NCBI GenBank assembly: GCA_028713875.1
Contig: JAQTNM010000084.1
Span: 1 to 6,945, forward strand
Source of the DNA: Candidatus Omnitrophota bacterium
GTDB taxonomy: Bacteria > Omnitrophota > Gorgyraeia > Gygaellales > Profunditerraquicolaceae
Reading direction: 5' to 3'
DNA length: 6,945 bases
The position numbers and the translations under genes were made by a program. This document shows, one piece after another, positions 1 through 5,988 of this stretch; positions within the stretch are counted from its first letter, which is position 1; each line of letters starts with the position of its first letter. A model generated the notes under the pieces. It was not told where the DNA came from and did not search any database. It worked only from the letters and a program-made list of their open reading frames with translations.

Positions 1-413
1 CTGGGCTTATCAAGGACAGCGGTCAGCAACGTGGCAGCGCAGTTATTTGCGGCGTGATACTTCAGTAACTTATTTATTGTTTCTTTAGTTAATAAGGGAT
101 TATCCGCATAAAGGACCAGCACCGTGCCTTTAAATCCGCTCAAGCTAGATAATGCTTCTTTTACGGCATCGCCTGTGCCCAGGAGCCGTTCCTGCATGAC
201 TACCTTTATCCCCCGGCTTAAATATGGCGCAAGCATCTGGTGCTTATAACCTGTGACCGCTACAATATGACTTACCTTCAGGCTCCTGACTAAATCCAGG
301 ACATAAAGGAGCATGGGCCTGCCGCATACCTTATGCAGGACTTTAGGCAGAGAGGACTTCATCCTTTCGCCTTTGCCGGCAGCTAAAATTATTACCGCGA
401 TCTTCGTATTCAT
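1..413 (-). CDS. glmU: GlmU-type nucleotidyltransferase, N-terminal part (runs off left edge)
   Basis: The first 137 residues of a GlmU-like sugar-phosphate nucleotidyltransferase; the rest lies beyond position 1. In the family this domain makes UDP-GlcNAc from UTP and GlcNAc-1-P in the cytoplasm, for peptidoglycan and LPS. Visible motifs: the nucleotide-binding signature LAAGKGERM (residues 10-18) followed by SSLPKVLHKVCGRPML with its conserved lysine (Lys24); QERLLGTGDAV (74-84), matching the QxxxLGTxxA uridine-binding segment but with GTGDA where GTAHA is more usual; and YADNPLL (102-108), whose Asp104 aligns with the metal-binding Asp of YGDxPL. The ATG at 413 has only a weak upstream GGAAG. 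The acetyltransferase half cannot be seen, so a stand-alone nucleotidyltransferase is possible. Position after ispE and spoVG supports glmU, since that order is known from Bacillus. One copy of the tRNA-derived repeat ends 19 bp before its start. Confidence 0.8.
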   Translation of the reverse strand, partial: MNTKIAVIILAAGKGERMKSSLPKVLHKVCGRPMLLYVLDLVRSLKVSHIVAVTGYKHQMLAPYLSRGIKVVMQERLLGTGDAVKEALSSLSGFKGTVLVLYADNPLLTKETINKLLKYHAANNCAATLLTAVLDKP

Positions 414-431
414 AGTGACATCTTCCGGTTC

Positions 432-468
432 TGGTTCTCGTCCAGTATTGGCTGGGACGTGTGGACTC
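432..468 (-). repeat. 37-bp direct repeat, displaced copy of the tRNA-Gln 3' end
   Basis: This stretch is identical at all 37 positions to 597-633. On the minus strand it reads from tRNA position 57 in the T loop through the encoded CCA (20 nt), then 17 nt of downstream flank ending AGAACCA. No 5' tRNA half precedes it, so it is a fragment and not a second tRNA. It lies in the leader between the tRNA and glmU. A perfect copy that includes non-tRNA flank implies recent duplication or an attachment-site-like event, not conservation of tRNA sequence. Confidence 0.9.
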
Positions 469-596
469 CGCGCTTCGCGCTAGAACCAGTCGTCCTCGCT
501 TACGCTCGTCCTCCCCATAGGGGCTCTGCCCCTCTGGCGTCCGCCTGCGGCGGACTGTCACCCCGAAAACGTGGGGACTATCTCCCCACGCCCCTT
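469..596. repeat. Cluster of GC-rich palindromes between the two tRNA-derived repeats
   Basis: This 128-bp segment has no convincing coding content and is packed with hairpins. Perfect stems are GCGC-TTC-GCGC (470-480), a 6-bp stem AGGGGC/GCCCCT with a 3-nt loop (519-533), a 7-bp stem GTCCGCC/GGCGGAC with a TGC loop (539-555), and a 7-bp stem GTGGGGA/TCCCCAC with a 5-nt loop (571-589). AGAACCA at 482-488 can also pair with TGGTTCT at 597-603 inside the right-hand repeat, enclosing the three larger hairpins in one multibranched structure. Neither strand shows a U tract typical of an intrinsic terminator. It could be a miniature mobile or REP-like element, a structured RNA or a processing site. 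The structure is seen; the role is unknown. Confidence 0.75.
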
Positions 597-633
597 TGGT
601 TCTCGTCCAGTATTGGCTGGGACGTGTGGACTC
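597..633 (-). repeat. 37-bp direct repeat, copy within the intact tRNA-Gln
   Basis: This is the partner of 432-468, at a spacing of 165 bp. Positions 614-633 are the last 20 nt of the tRNA, from the T loop to CCA, and 597-613 are its immediate 3' flank. Identity stops at both ends: position 596 is t against c431, and 634 is g against c469. The T-loop-to-3'-end boundary is the kind of segment used as an attachment core by some tRNA-targeting integrases, but no integrase is present in the window. Confidence 0.9.
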
Positions 634-687
634 GAACCACAATAGCGAGACCCAAATTCTCGTGTCCTACCATTGGACGACGTCCCA
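614..687 (-). tRNA. tRNA-Gln, anticodon TTG, CCA encoded
   Basis: The minus strand folds into a full cloverleaf. The acceptor stem is TGGGACG/CGTCCCA, the D arm GTCC-AATGGTA-GGAC, the anticodon arm CGAGA-ATTTGGG-TCTCG, the variable loop 4 nt, and the T arm TGTGG-TTCGAGT-CCACA, followed by G73 and a template-encoded CCA. The anticodon is TTG, preceded by T33, and reads CAA (with wobble CAG). The weak T1-A72 pair and G73 are typical glutamine identity features. The loop ATTTGGG, with A32 and G37-G38, is slightly atypical. It begins 8 bp after the spoVG stop codon on the same strand, so it is probably cotranscribed and released by RNase P and 3' processing. Confidence 0.95.
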
Positions 688-695
688 AAGGTTGT

Positions 696-1106
696 TTATT
701 CTAAATTGTGGTCCGAGCCAGCTCTACCTTTCGGTTTTTCCTGCTCATACGCATCCAGTATCCTTTTCTGCAGATACTCCCTGAAAGACTGCGTAATCGG
801 GTGGGCTATATCTTTATGCTCGGATTGGGCGGCGGCAGCCGCATCCTGGGCTGCCGGATAAGAAACAACCGGCAAGCTTGCTGCGCACTGGTTGCAGTAC
901 TTGCTGCGCACCTCGTTCTTAAAATTGCATTTCGGACAGGGCTGCTTTACCTTCCTGGAGGGCATGGCGATAAAGAGACTGTTTGCGCCCTCGATAACTT
1001 TTATATTCCTGACCACAAAGGCATTGTCGAAAGTCACGGTAGCATAGGCCTTTAATTTTTTGTCAGGCGAGTCCTTTAAAAATATTTTGACCTCGGTTAT
1101 CTCCAT
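696..1106 (-). CDS. spoVG: SpoVG-family protein with an inserted zinc ribbon
   Basis: A 136-residue protein of the SpoVG family, whose studied members bind DNA or RNA and act as regulators (sporulation and septation in Bacillus, gene control in staphylococci and spirochaetes). The N-terminal core is clear: MEITEVKIFLKD (1-12), YATVTFDNAFVVRNIKVIEG (21-40) and LFIAMPSRK (44-52). The core resumes at HKDIAHPITQSFREYLQKRILDAY (97-120). Ordinary SpoVG proteins are about 85-100 residues and run almost directly from MPS to DIAHP. Here about 40 residues intervene, with CPKC (57-60) and CNQC (71-74), a treble-clef or rubredoxin-like zinc ribbon, then an Ala/Gln-rich linker (85-95). All four cysteines are intact. 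A strong Shine-Dalgarno AAGGAGG (1114-1120) lies 7 nt before the ATG. It sits 42 bp after ispE and 8 bp before tRNA-Gln. Its target is not evident. Confidence 0.92.
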   Translation of the reverse strand: MEITEVKIFLKDSPDKKLKAYATVTFDNAFVVRNIKVIEGANSLFIAMPSRKVKQPCPKCNFKNEVRSKYCNQCAASLPVVSYPAAQDAAAAAQSEHKDIAHPITQSFREYLQKRILDAYEQEKPKGRAGSDHNLE

Positions 1107-1148
1107 GGCTTAACCTCCTTGATGCGAATACCCGGAAACTCTGACCCC

Positions 1149-2021
1149 TCAGATTGTCCGGGCTATGCATATCCGCCAAGTCCTGTTGCGCCTAAGTTGC
1201 CTGGCCAAAGAGAACGCCTCGCTTTTCGAACAAACCATGCCGAATACCGCCGCACCGCTGCCTGACATCAGGACAGCTTTGAGGCCCAGGCTTGAAAGTT
1301 TTTCTTTAATCTTGCCTATCTCGGGATAGAGTTTGATGCTTGGCTCTTCCAGGCTGTTAAACAGGATTTTACTTATCAAAGAAATATTCTTTTTTCTTAA
1401 CGCAGAAGTTAACATTTTAACATCAGAATCAGCGCTTGTCAATCTTACTTTTTGGCCTATTTTATCCCATTTTTGATATACCAGCGGGGTAGAGGCCCGG
1501 ATCCCGGGCACGGCTATAATATGCCAGAAACGGCTCTTGCGCAATTGGCTCAAAGGCCGGACATCATCACCCCTTCCGCCGGCTTTTGCAAAAGAGGTAT
1601 TATGGATAAAAAACGGCACATCCGCACCCAGGCGCCTGCCCAGCATGACAAGTTCCTTCTTGCCAAGGCCAAGCTTCCATAATTTATTCAAGGCGCAAAG
1701 TACGCATACAGCGTTGCTTGAGCCTCCGCCCATTCCTCCTGCGACGGGTATGCGCTTGATTATTTTTATATCCACTCCGGACCTTATTCTGAATTTATTC
1801 TTAAGAAGACCTGCCGCTGCAAAGGCAAGGTTGGATTCATCTGCGGGGATTAATTTTGTATCGGCAGTGATTTTTATCCTGTCAGAGGCAATGGGTTTTA
1901 AGATTATCTTATCGTGCAGGTCTATCCTTTCAAAAACGGTCTTTAAACTGTGGTAGTTATCTTTACGTCTGGAGAGTACCCTCAGATACAGATTTAATTT
2001 GGCGTAGGAATTGAGGACCAC
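1149..2021 (-). CDS. ispE: 4-diphosphocytidyl-2-C-methyl-D-erythritol kinase
   Basis: A GHMP-family kinase of 290 residues, the normal IspE length. It phosphorylates CDP-methylerythritol at O2 using ATP, in the MEP route to IPP and DMAPP in the cytoplasm. Motifs: SYAKLNLYL with catalytic Lys8 (5-13); the glycine-rich ATP loop PVAGGMGGGSSNA (92-104); LGADVPFF with catalytic Asp134 (131-138); and the C-terminal GHMP motif MSGSGAAVFG (252-261). The start is a GTG at 2021, because the essential AKLN motif follows at once and no ATG fits. It lacks a Shine-Dalgarno and is preceded by CTAAAAA, 11 nt after the transketolase stop, so translational coupling is plausible. It is followed by spoVG and glmU in a conserved order. 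Confidence 0.96.
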   Translation of the reverse strand: MVLNSYAKLNLYLRVLSRRKDNYHSLKTVFERIDLHDKIILKPIASDRIKITADTKLIPADESNLAFAAAGLLKNKFRIRSGVDIKIIKRIPVAGGMGGGSSNAVCVLCALNKLWKLGLGKKELVMLGRRLGADVPFFIHNTSFAKAGGRGDDVRPLSQLRKSRFWHIIAVPGIRASTPLVYQKWDKIGQKVRLTSADSDVKMLTSALRKKNISLISKILFNSLEEPSIKLYPEIGKIKEKLSSLGLKAVLMSGSGAAVFGMVCSKSEAFSLARQLRRNRTWRICIARTI

Positions 2022-2032
2022 TTTTTAGAATT

Positions 2033-2965
2033 CTAAGACGAGGTGATTGATAAAACCGCGTTTTCTATATCCAGGCAGGTCAAGCCGTATTCTTTCAGCA
2101 GGTCAGCCGGCTCACCCGACTGGCCGAATTTATTTTTTACGCCTACGCGCAGCACCCGCGTAGGATGATTTTCCGAAACCACTTCATCGATGCCCGAAGC
2201 CAGCCCCCCTATAACCGAATGCTCCTCGCAGGCGACAATACCCCTGGTCTCTTCGGCAGCTTCCAATATGACTTGCCTGTCCAGAGGTTTAATTGTATGC
2301 ATATTGATAACACGCGCCTTTATGCCTTTTTTAAGGAGACTGGATGCGGCAGTAAAAGCCTCCTGAAGCATGATCCCACAGGCAACAATAGCAACATCAT
2401 TGCCTTCAGTCAAAACCTGTGCCTTGCCTAACTGGAACTGGCCTTTATTTTCTATCGTCGGGAATTTTGCCCTGCCCAAGCGGATATAAAAAGGTCCGGG
2501 AGTATTTGCAGCGGCGACTACAGCTTCGCGGGCCTGCGGTCCGTCGCAAGGTATGACCACGGTCATATTAGGGAGCACGCGCATAAGGGCTATATCTTCC
2601 AATGCCTGATGGCTTGCGCCGTCAGGGCCTACGGTTATGCCGGCGTGAGAAGCCACTATCTTGACGTTAAAATTATTGTAACTTATGGAGTTACGCACCT
2701 GGTCCCAGCTCCTGCCGGTAGCAAACATGGCAAAACTGGAGGCAAAGACTATTTTCCCGCAGCTAGCCAGTCCCGCCGCAGTAGCCATCATGTTCTGCTC
2801 AGCCACGCCGAAATTAAAAAACCTCTCCGGGAATTCCCTGGCAAAAATACTTGTGCGCGTTGAGCCGGATAAATCCGCATCCAGGACCACTACGCTACTA
2901 TTGAGCTTCCCCAGCTCAACCAGGGTCTGGCCATAAACATCTCTCTGATAAAGCATCTCGGGCAT
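2033..2965 (-). CDS. Transketolase, C-terminal subunit
   Basis: A 310-residue protein covering the pyrimidine-binding and C-terminal domains of transketolase. Together with the upstream gene it should form a thiamine-diphosphate enzyme moving two-carbon ketol units between pentose-phosphate-pathway sugars. Seen: FNFGVAEQNM with Glu56, the residue that activates the cofactor (51-60); the SHAGITVGPDGASHQALEDIA segment with His119 (106-126); and a C-terminal transketolase domain with CEEHSVIGGLASGI (246-259). The length matches split transketolases, not the roughly 650-residue fused enzyme. The ATG at 2965 has no Shine-Dalgarno and is preceded directly by TATAAAAA; an in-frame ATG three codons later is no better. 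The gap to the N-terminal subunit is 17 bp, which supports assembly into one enzyme. An alpha-ketoacid dehydrogenase beta or DXS-type activity is less likely given the partner. Confidence 0.93.
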   Translation of the reverse strand: MPEMLYQRDVYGQTLVELGKLNSSVVVLDADLSGSTRTSIFAREFPERFFNFGVAEQNMMATAAGLASCGKIVFASSFAMFATGRSWDQVRNSISYNNFNVKIVASHAGITVGPDGASHQALEDIALMRVLPNMTVVIPCDGPQAREAVVAAANTPGPFYIRLGRAKFPTIENKGQFQLGKAQVLTEGNDVAIVACGIMLQEAFTAASSLLKKGIKARVINMHTIKPLDRQVILEAAEETRGIVACEEHSVIGGLASGIDEVVSENHPTRVLRVGVKNKFGQSGEPADLLKEYGLTCLDIENAVLSITSS

Positions 2966-2982
2966 TTTTTATATTTTTAGCT

Positions 2983-3804
2983 TTATTCCAGCTCTCCTAT
3001 CGCCTTATCTGTCTCTTCTTTTGTGGGCGCACGGCCGTGAAAATCAACTACGTTCTCCATAAAAGAAACCCCCTTGCCCTTTATGGTGCGTCCGATAATT
3101 ATGCTGGGCTTACCTTTTATATTTTGAGCTTGCCGGTAAGCCGAAATGATCTCTTTTATATTATGGCCGTCTATTTCTATTGCATGCCAGCCAAAAGCCC
3201 GCCACTTTTCCGCCAGAGGCTCCAGGTTCATTATCGCATCCGTCCTGCCGTCGATCTGGAACCCGTTGCAATCAAGTATTGCGCAGAGATTACCGCATTT
3301 GTAATGCGCTGCTGCCATGGCCGCCTCCCAGATATTGCCTTCCTGTATTTCTCCATCACCCAGCAAAACATAAACCCGGGAATCGTTCTTGTCCATTTTT
3401 GAAGCAAGACTCATGCCCAGAGCCACGGAAAGACCCTGGCCTAAAGACCCTGAAGCCACCTCTACTCCCGGGGTACGCCTGTCCGGATGGCCCTGTAATA
3501 TAGACCCTAATTTACGCAGGGTCCAGAGCTTATCTTGCGGAAAATATCCTGCCTCCGATAATACCGCATACCAGAGCGGGCAGCAATGACCTTTAGACAT
3601 ATGGAACCTGTCCCGGCCAGGCCAACTTGGATTTTTGGGGTCATAGCGCATTACCGCAAAATACAGCACGGTGATCATGTCCGCGGCTGACAGGCTTCCG
3701 CCGGGATGACCGGAGCCAGCCTTACCTAACATCTGCACGATAAGGCGGCGCACGGTCCTGGCTTTTTCTTCCAGTTCTTTAATCTTATTCTGGGGGTCCT
3801 GCAT
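2983..3804 (-). CDS. Transketolase, N-terminal (ThDP-binding) subunit
   Basis: A 273-residue protein equal to the pyrophosphate-binding domain of transketolase. It carries the substrate and cofactor histidines of the family: GHPGG (His33), MSKGH (His73) and QGHPD (His106). The thiamine diphosphate/magnesium motif starts at GDGEIQEG (149-156) and closes at LDCNG (Asn180) with the usual spacing. IKGKGVSFMENVVDFHG (241-257) is the conserved end of the domain. It ends just before the C-terminal subunit, 17 bp away, and starts 13 bp after the TPR gene. The ATG at 3804 is preceded by CTTAAAAA with no Shine-Dalgarno. The pair may channel carbon between glycolysis and ribose or erythrose phosphates; a DXS role was considered because ispE is in the same run, but the split form and motifs favour transketolase. 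Confidence 0.94.
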   Translation of the reverse strand: MQDPQNKIKELEEKARTVRRLIVQMLGKAGSGHPGGSLSAADMITVLYFAVMRYDPKNPSWPGRDRFHMSKGHCCPLWYAVLSEAGYFPQDKLWTLRKLGSILQGHPDRRTPGVEVASGSLGQGLSVALGMSLASKMDKNDSRVYVLLGDGEIQEGNIWEAAMAAAHYKCGNLCAILDCNGFQIDGRTDAIMNLEPLAEKWRAFGWHAIEIDGHNIKEIISAYRQAQNIKGKPSIIIGRTIKGKGVSFMENVVDFHGRAPTKEETDKAIGELE

Positions 3805-3817
3805 TTTTTAAGCGGGG

Positions 3818-4813
3818 TTATTTCCCGGGCTCTCTGCTCAATGTCTCTAATTTCTTTTTAAGCTTATCCTGGCCAGGGTCTAATTTCAAAGATCTCTGCC
3901 AGTTTAATTCAGCGTTTTTGTTATCGCCGAGTTGAAAATAAACCTCTCCGAGATGTTCGTAGATCACCGGGTCATCCAGGAGAGCGCTTGCCTTATTCAG
4001 TGTTTTTACCGACTCTTTTAACCTGCCTTTTTTGAAATAAAGCCATCCCAGGCTGTCCACATAAGCTCCGTTATCGGGTTCAAGCTCCAGGGCCTTACTG
4101 ATCATTTTCTCCGCTGCCTCTAAATTCCTGCCCTCCTCAACATAAAGGTAACCCAGGTAATTAAGCGCCTCGTGATAATCGGGTCTTAGCTGCAGCGCTT
4201 TTTTAAGGTATCCTTCGGCCCTGCCCCTGTCTTTTAACTCATCGTAGATAACAGCAAGGTAAAAATGCGCCTCGGCATCTGACGGAGACAGGCTCAATAT
4301 CAGCCGGTAAGTATCCCTGGCCTCTTTAATTTTGCCCTGCTGCAGGTATACCGCGCCCAGCGTTTTATAAATATCAATGTTCTTCGGGGCAAGTTTAGAG
4401 GCATTTTTAAGCGCAGCTTCATATTCACGGCTGGCCAGGTCGGGCTTATTCTGTGCGGAATAAAGAAGGGCCAGAATCGCATGCGGCTCCACTGCTTCAG
4501 GGTTGAATTTCACCGCAAGGAGCAACTGCGCCGCAGCTTTATCCAGCTCATTATTTTTGATATAACTTGAGGCTAGTTTTAAATGTATAAGGGAATTATC
4601 GGAATCCGCGCTTAAAGCCCTTTGATATTCCCGTATAGCCTTATCTACCTGGCCCAGGTCGTCGTAAAAATTAGCCATTATATAATGGCTCAATGCCCGG
4701 GATGCTTTTTTATCCAGGGCCAGGGCCCTGCCGGATAAAAGCGCCCCGGCGAAGAGGCAGAATACCGCAACCTTCAGGCTTGCGGCGGATCTATTATTAA
4801 AAACCGAGGGCAT
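3818..4813 (-). CDS. Secreted tetratricopeptide-repeat protein
   Basis: A 331-residue protein made almost wholly of TPR units. Residues 8-32 form a signal peptide: a basic n-region (NNR...K), the hydrophobic stretch VAVFCLFAGALLSG, and a probable signal peptidase I site after ALA (30-32). There is no lipobox cysteine at the cleavage point. About eight TPRs follow, near residues 40-71, 75-106, 109-140, 147-178, 181-212, 215-249, 250-280 and 283-314, with recurring W/Y-L-G-Y and A-P patterns (for example YLGYLYVEEGR and HLGEVYFQLGD), ending in a charged tail. Such proteins are periplasmic or envelope scaffolds; the partner cannot be told. The ATG at 4813 is chosen because it gives a clean signal peptide and has a GGGG-A sequence upstream; a GTG at 4831 would add six residues. 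It is 13 bp from the transketolase gene, in the same run. Confidence 0.85.
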   Translation of the reverse strand: MPSVFNNRSAASLKVAVFCLFAGALLSGRALALDKKASRALSHYIMANFYDDLGQVDKAIREYQRALSADSDNSLIHLKLASSYIKNNELDKAAAQLLLAVKFNPEAVEPHAILALLYSAQNKPDLASREYEAALKNASKLAPKNIDIYKTLGAVYLQQGKIKEARDTYRLILSLSPSDAEAHFYLAVIYDELKDRGRAEGYLKKALQLRPDYHEALNYLGYLYVEEGRNLEAAEKMISKALELEPDNGAYVDSLGWLYFKKGRLKESVKTLNKASALLDDPVIYEHLGEVYFQLGDNKNAELNWQRSLKLDPGQDKLKKKLETLSREPGK

Positions 4814-4934
4814 AATAAAATTCCCCAGCACTCTATTCGTCGCGCAAAAAGACCCCAGCCGACCTCACAAACCACCCAGCCCGGCTCACCTTCTCGCCTG
4901 GCCTGCTAAACGCGGCTCCTTACTCGTCGCAATA
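4814..4934. repeat. Intergenic region with imperfect short direct repeats
   Basis: This gap between the small basic gene and the TPR gene has no supported ORF or promoter. Two 16-bp segments at 4828-4843 and 4915-4930 match at 12 of 16 positions, sharing the end TCGTCGC. Between them two 15-bp segments, 4854-4868 and 4875-4889, match at 12 of 15 (CCCAGCC...TCAC) with a 21-bp period. The minus-strand transcript would be G-rich and likely structured. It could be a degenerate copy of a dispersed repeat or an untranslated spacer; nothing identifies a function. Confidence 0.4.
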
Positions 4935-5036
4935 TTAGCCCCAGGCCCTCTTCTTCAAATGGCGAAGGCGGCGGCGCATCTTCTTTCTTTTGTGGGTCCT
5001 TATTTTTCTTCTTTTTCTCTTCTTGCCGCAAGGCAT
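4935..5036 (-). CDS. 33-residue AURKAIP1/COX24-domain (bS22/mS38-like) basic protein
   Basis: A very short ORF too small for most gene callers. The product starts MPCGKKRKRRKI, continues THKRKKMRRRLRHLKKR, and ends AWG; well over half of its residues are Lys or Arg. This pattern (KKRKRRK-x-x-THKRKK-x-RRR-R) is that of the AURKAIP1/COX24 domain, found in mitochondrial small-subunit protein mS38 and in tiny bacterial proteins including mycobacterial bS22, which bind rRNA near the decoding region. A Shine-Dalgarno AAAGGAG (5044-5050) sits 7 nt before the ATG and supports real translation. It lies between hisG, 64 bp upstream and beyond a 23-bp palindrome, and the TPR gene. Inference: a ribosome-associated component. 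Low-complexity basic sequence makes homology claims weaker than usual, but the start, RBS and motif agree. Confidence 0.8.
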   Translation of the reverse strand: MPCGKKRKRRKIRTHKRKKMRRRLRHLKKRAWG

Positions 5037-5064
5037 TATCTTGCTCCTTTGTTGCATGACATTG

Positions 5065-5087
5065 GTTAATTGACCGGTCCAATTAAC
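5065..5087. promoter_or_regulatory. 23-bp inverted repeat between hisG and the small basic gene
   Basis: Perfect 8-bp arms GTTAATTG and CAATTAAC flank a 7-bp centre that itself contains the palindrome ACCGGT. In RNA it gives an 8-bp hairpin 13-35 nt after the hisG stop and about 29 nt before the next ATG. No T run follows on either strand, so it is not a standard intrinsic terminator. It may be a protein-binding operator, an mRNA-stabilising or processing hairpin, or a weak attenuator that sets the ratio of hisG to downstream expression. Confidence 0.6.
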
Positions 5088-5100
5088 TACTCACAATTTA

Positions 5101-5988
5101 TCAATATATCACTTTGTTCAGCGGATACTCGATAATACCTTCCGCGCCCGCTTTTCTTAACGCAGGTATCAGGGTGCGCACCAGGTGCTCGTCGATAATG
5201 GTCTCTATGGCCACCCATCCTGACTCGGAGAGATCTGAAACAGTCGGCCTCTTTAATGCCGGCAGAAGGCTGATCACTTTTTTAACGTCGTTTTTGCGCG
5301 CGTTCATCTTCAAACCCACTTTATCCTCGGCGGCAATGGCGCCTTTTAAAAGCATGGCGATCTGCTCCATCTTATTTTTCTTCCACGTGTCTTTATAGGC
5401 GGCTTTATTGGCGATGAACTGGGTGGTGGATTCGCAGATAGTCGCGATTATCTCCAGCTTATTGGCCCTGAGGCTAGAGCCGGTTTCGGTCAGCTCAACC
5501 ACCGCGTCAACTAAGCCCGCATTTACTTTGACTTCTGTAGCGCCCCAGCTGAATTCCACTTCTATATCGCTAACCTTGTTCTTGCGGAAATATTCTTTTG
5601 TCGCATTTACCAGTTCCGTGGCGACGCGCCTGCCTTTAAGGTCTTTTACTGATTTTATGTTTGAGTTCTGCGGCACGGCCAGCACCCAGCGTACCTTGTT
5701 CAGGCCCTGCTTGGCGTACATCAGGTCCGTGACCCTGACCACATCGGAATTATTTTCCAGTATCCAGTCGTTGCCGGTAATCCCGCAATCCAGGGCCCCG
5801 TCTTCCACATAACGGGACATCTCCTGCGCGCGCAAAAGGACAGCCTGTATCTGCGGGTCATTTACCGACGGGAAATAGGAACGCTCGGAAGGCAGGAAAA
5901 CGTTAAACCCCGCTTTCCTGAACATCTTAAAAGTGGATTCCTGGAGGCTGCCCTTGGGCAGGCCTAATTTCAATATCTTATCCTTCAT
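5101..5988 (-). CDS. hisG: ATP phosphoribosyltransferase, long form
   Basis: The first enzyme of histidine synthesis, joining ATP and PRPP to give phosphoribosyl-ATP in the cytoplasm. At 295 residues it is the long, homohexameric HisG_L type, which does not need HisZ. The N-terminal domain begins LKLGLPKGSLQESTF (6-20), with CGITGNDW (68-75). The PRPP loop is DAVVELTETGSSLRAN (161-176), matching the family pattern with its TG and LRAN. Residues about 218-293 form the ACT-like C-terminal domain that binds histidine for feedback inhibition, ending with GAEGIIEYPLNKVI. The ATG at 5988 is directly preceded by CTCAAAA, with a weak AAGGG about 9 nt upstream. It is the first large gene of the minus-strand run and is driven by the promoter at 6072-6100. 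No other his gene is in the window, so histidine genes may be scattered in this genome. Confidence 0.97.
   Translation of the reverse strand: MKDKILKLGLPKGSLQESTFKMFRKAGFNVFLPSERSYFPSVNDPQIQAVLLRAQEMSRYVEDGALDCGITGNDWILENNSDVVRVTDLMYAKQGLNKVRWVLAVPQNSNIKSVKDLKGRRVATELVNATKEYFRKNKVSDIEVEFSWGATEVKVNAGLVDAVVELTETGSSLRANKLEIIATICESTTQFIANKAAYKDTWKKNKMEQIAMLLKGAIAAEDKVGLKMNARKNDVKKVISLLPALKRPTVSDLSESGWVAIETIIDEHLVRTLIPALRKAGAEGIIEYPLNKVIY

Noticed and set aside
100..103. CCA-ending second tRNA at the displaced repeat (432-468)
   Set aside because: Only the 3' 20 nt of the tRNA are present; no D or anticodon arm precedes it, so it is a fragment.
571..589. Intrinsic terminator after tRNA-Gln
   Set aside because: The hairpin is strong, but no U tract follows on the minus strand.
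432..633. CRISPR array
   Set aside because: There are only two repeat units with one long palindromic spacer and no cas genes; the repeat is tRNA sequence.
343..704. Open frames on both strands across the tRNA-repeat region, one containing STRPSQYWTRT twice
   Set aside because: The repeated peptide is just the 37-bp DNA repeat read through; the frames overlap the tRNA, glmU start and hairpins, and have no ribosome binding site or family resemblance.
1717..1755. Possible IspE active-site change (Asn instead of Asp in GGGSSN)
   Set aside because: Functional IspE proteins, including the E. coli enzyme, also have GGGSSNA at this site, so it is normal variation; catalytic Lys8 and Asp134 are intact.
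2033..3804. Transketolase pair as a split DXS feeding IspE
   Set aside because: Domain lengths, histidine motifs and the two-subunit layout are those of ordinary split transketolase; adjacency to ispE alone is not enough.
5408..5812. Long plus-strand frames opposite hisG and the other minus-strand genes
   Set aside because: They are antisense shadows of well-supported genes, without domains or ribosome binding sites.
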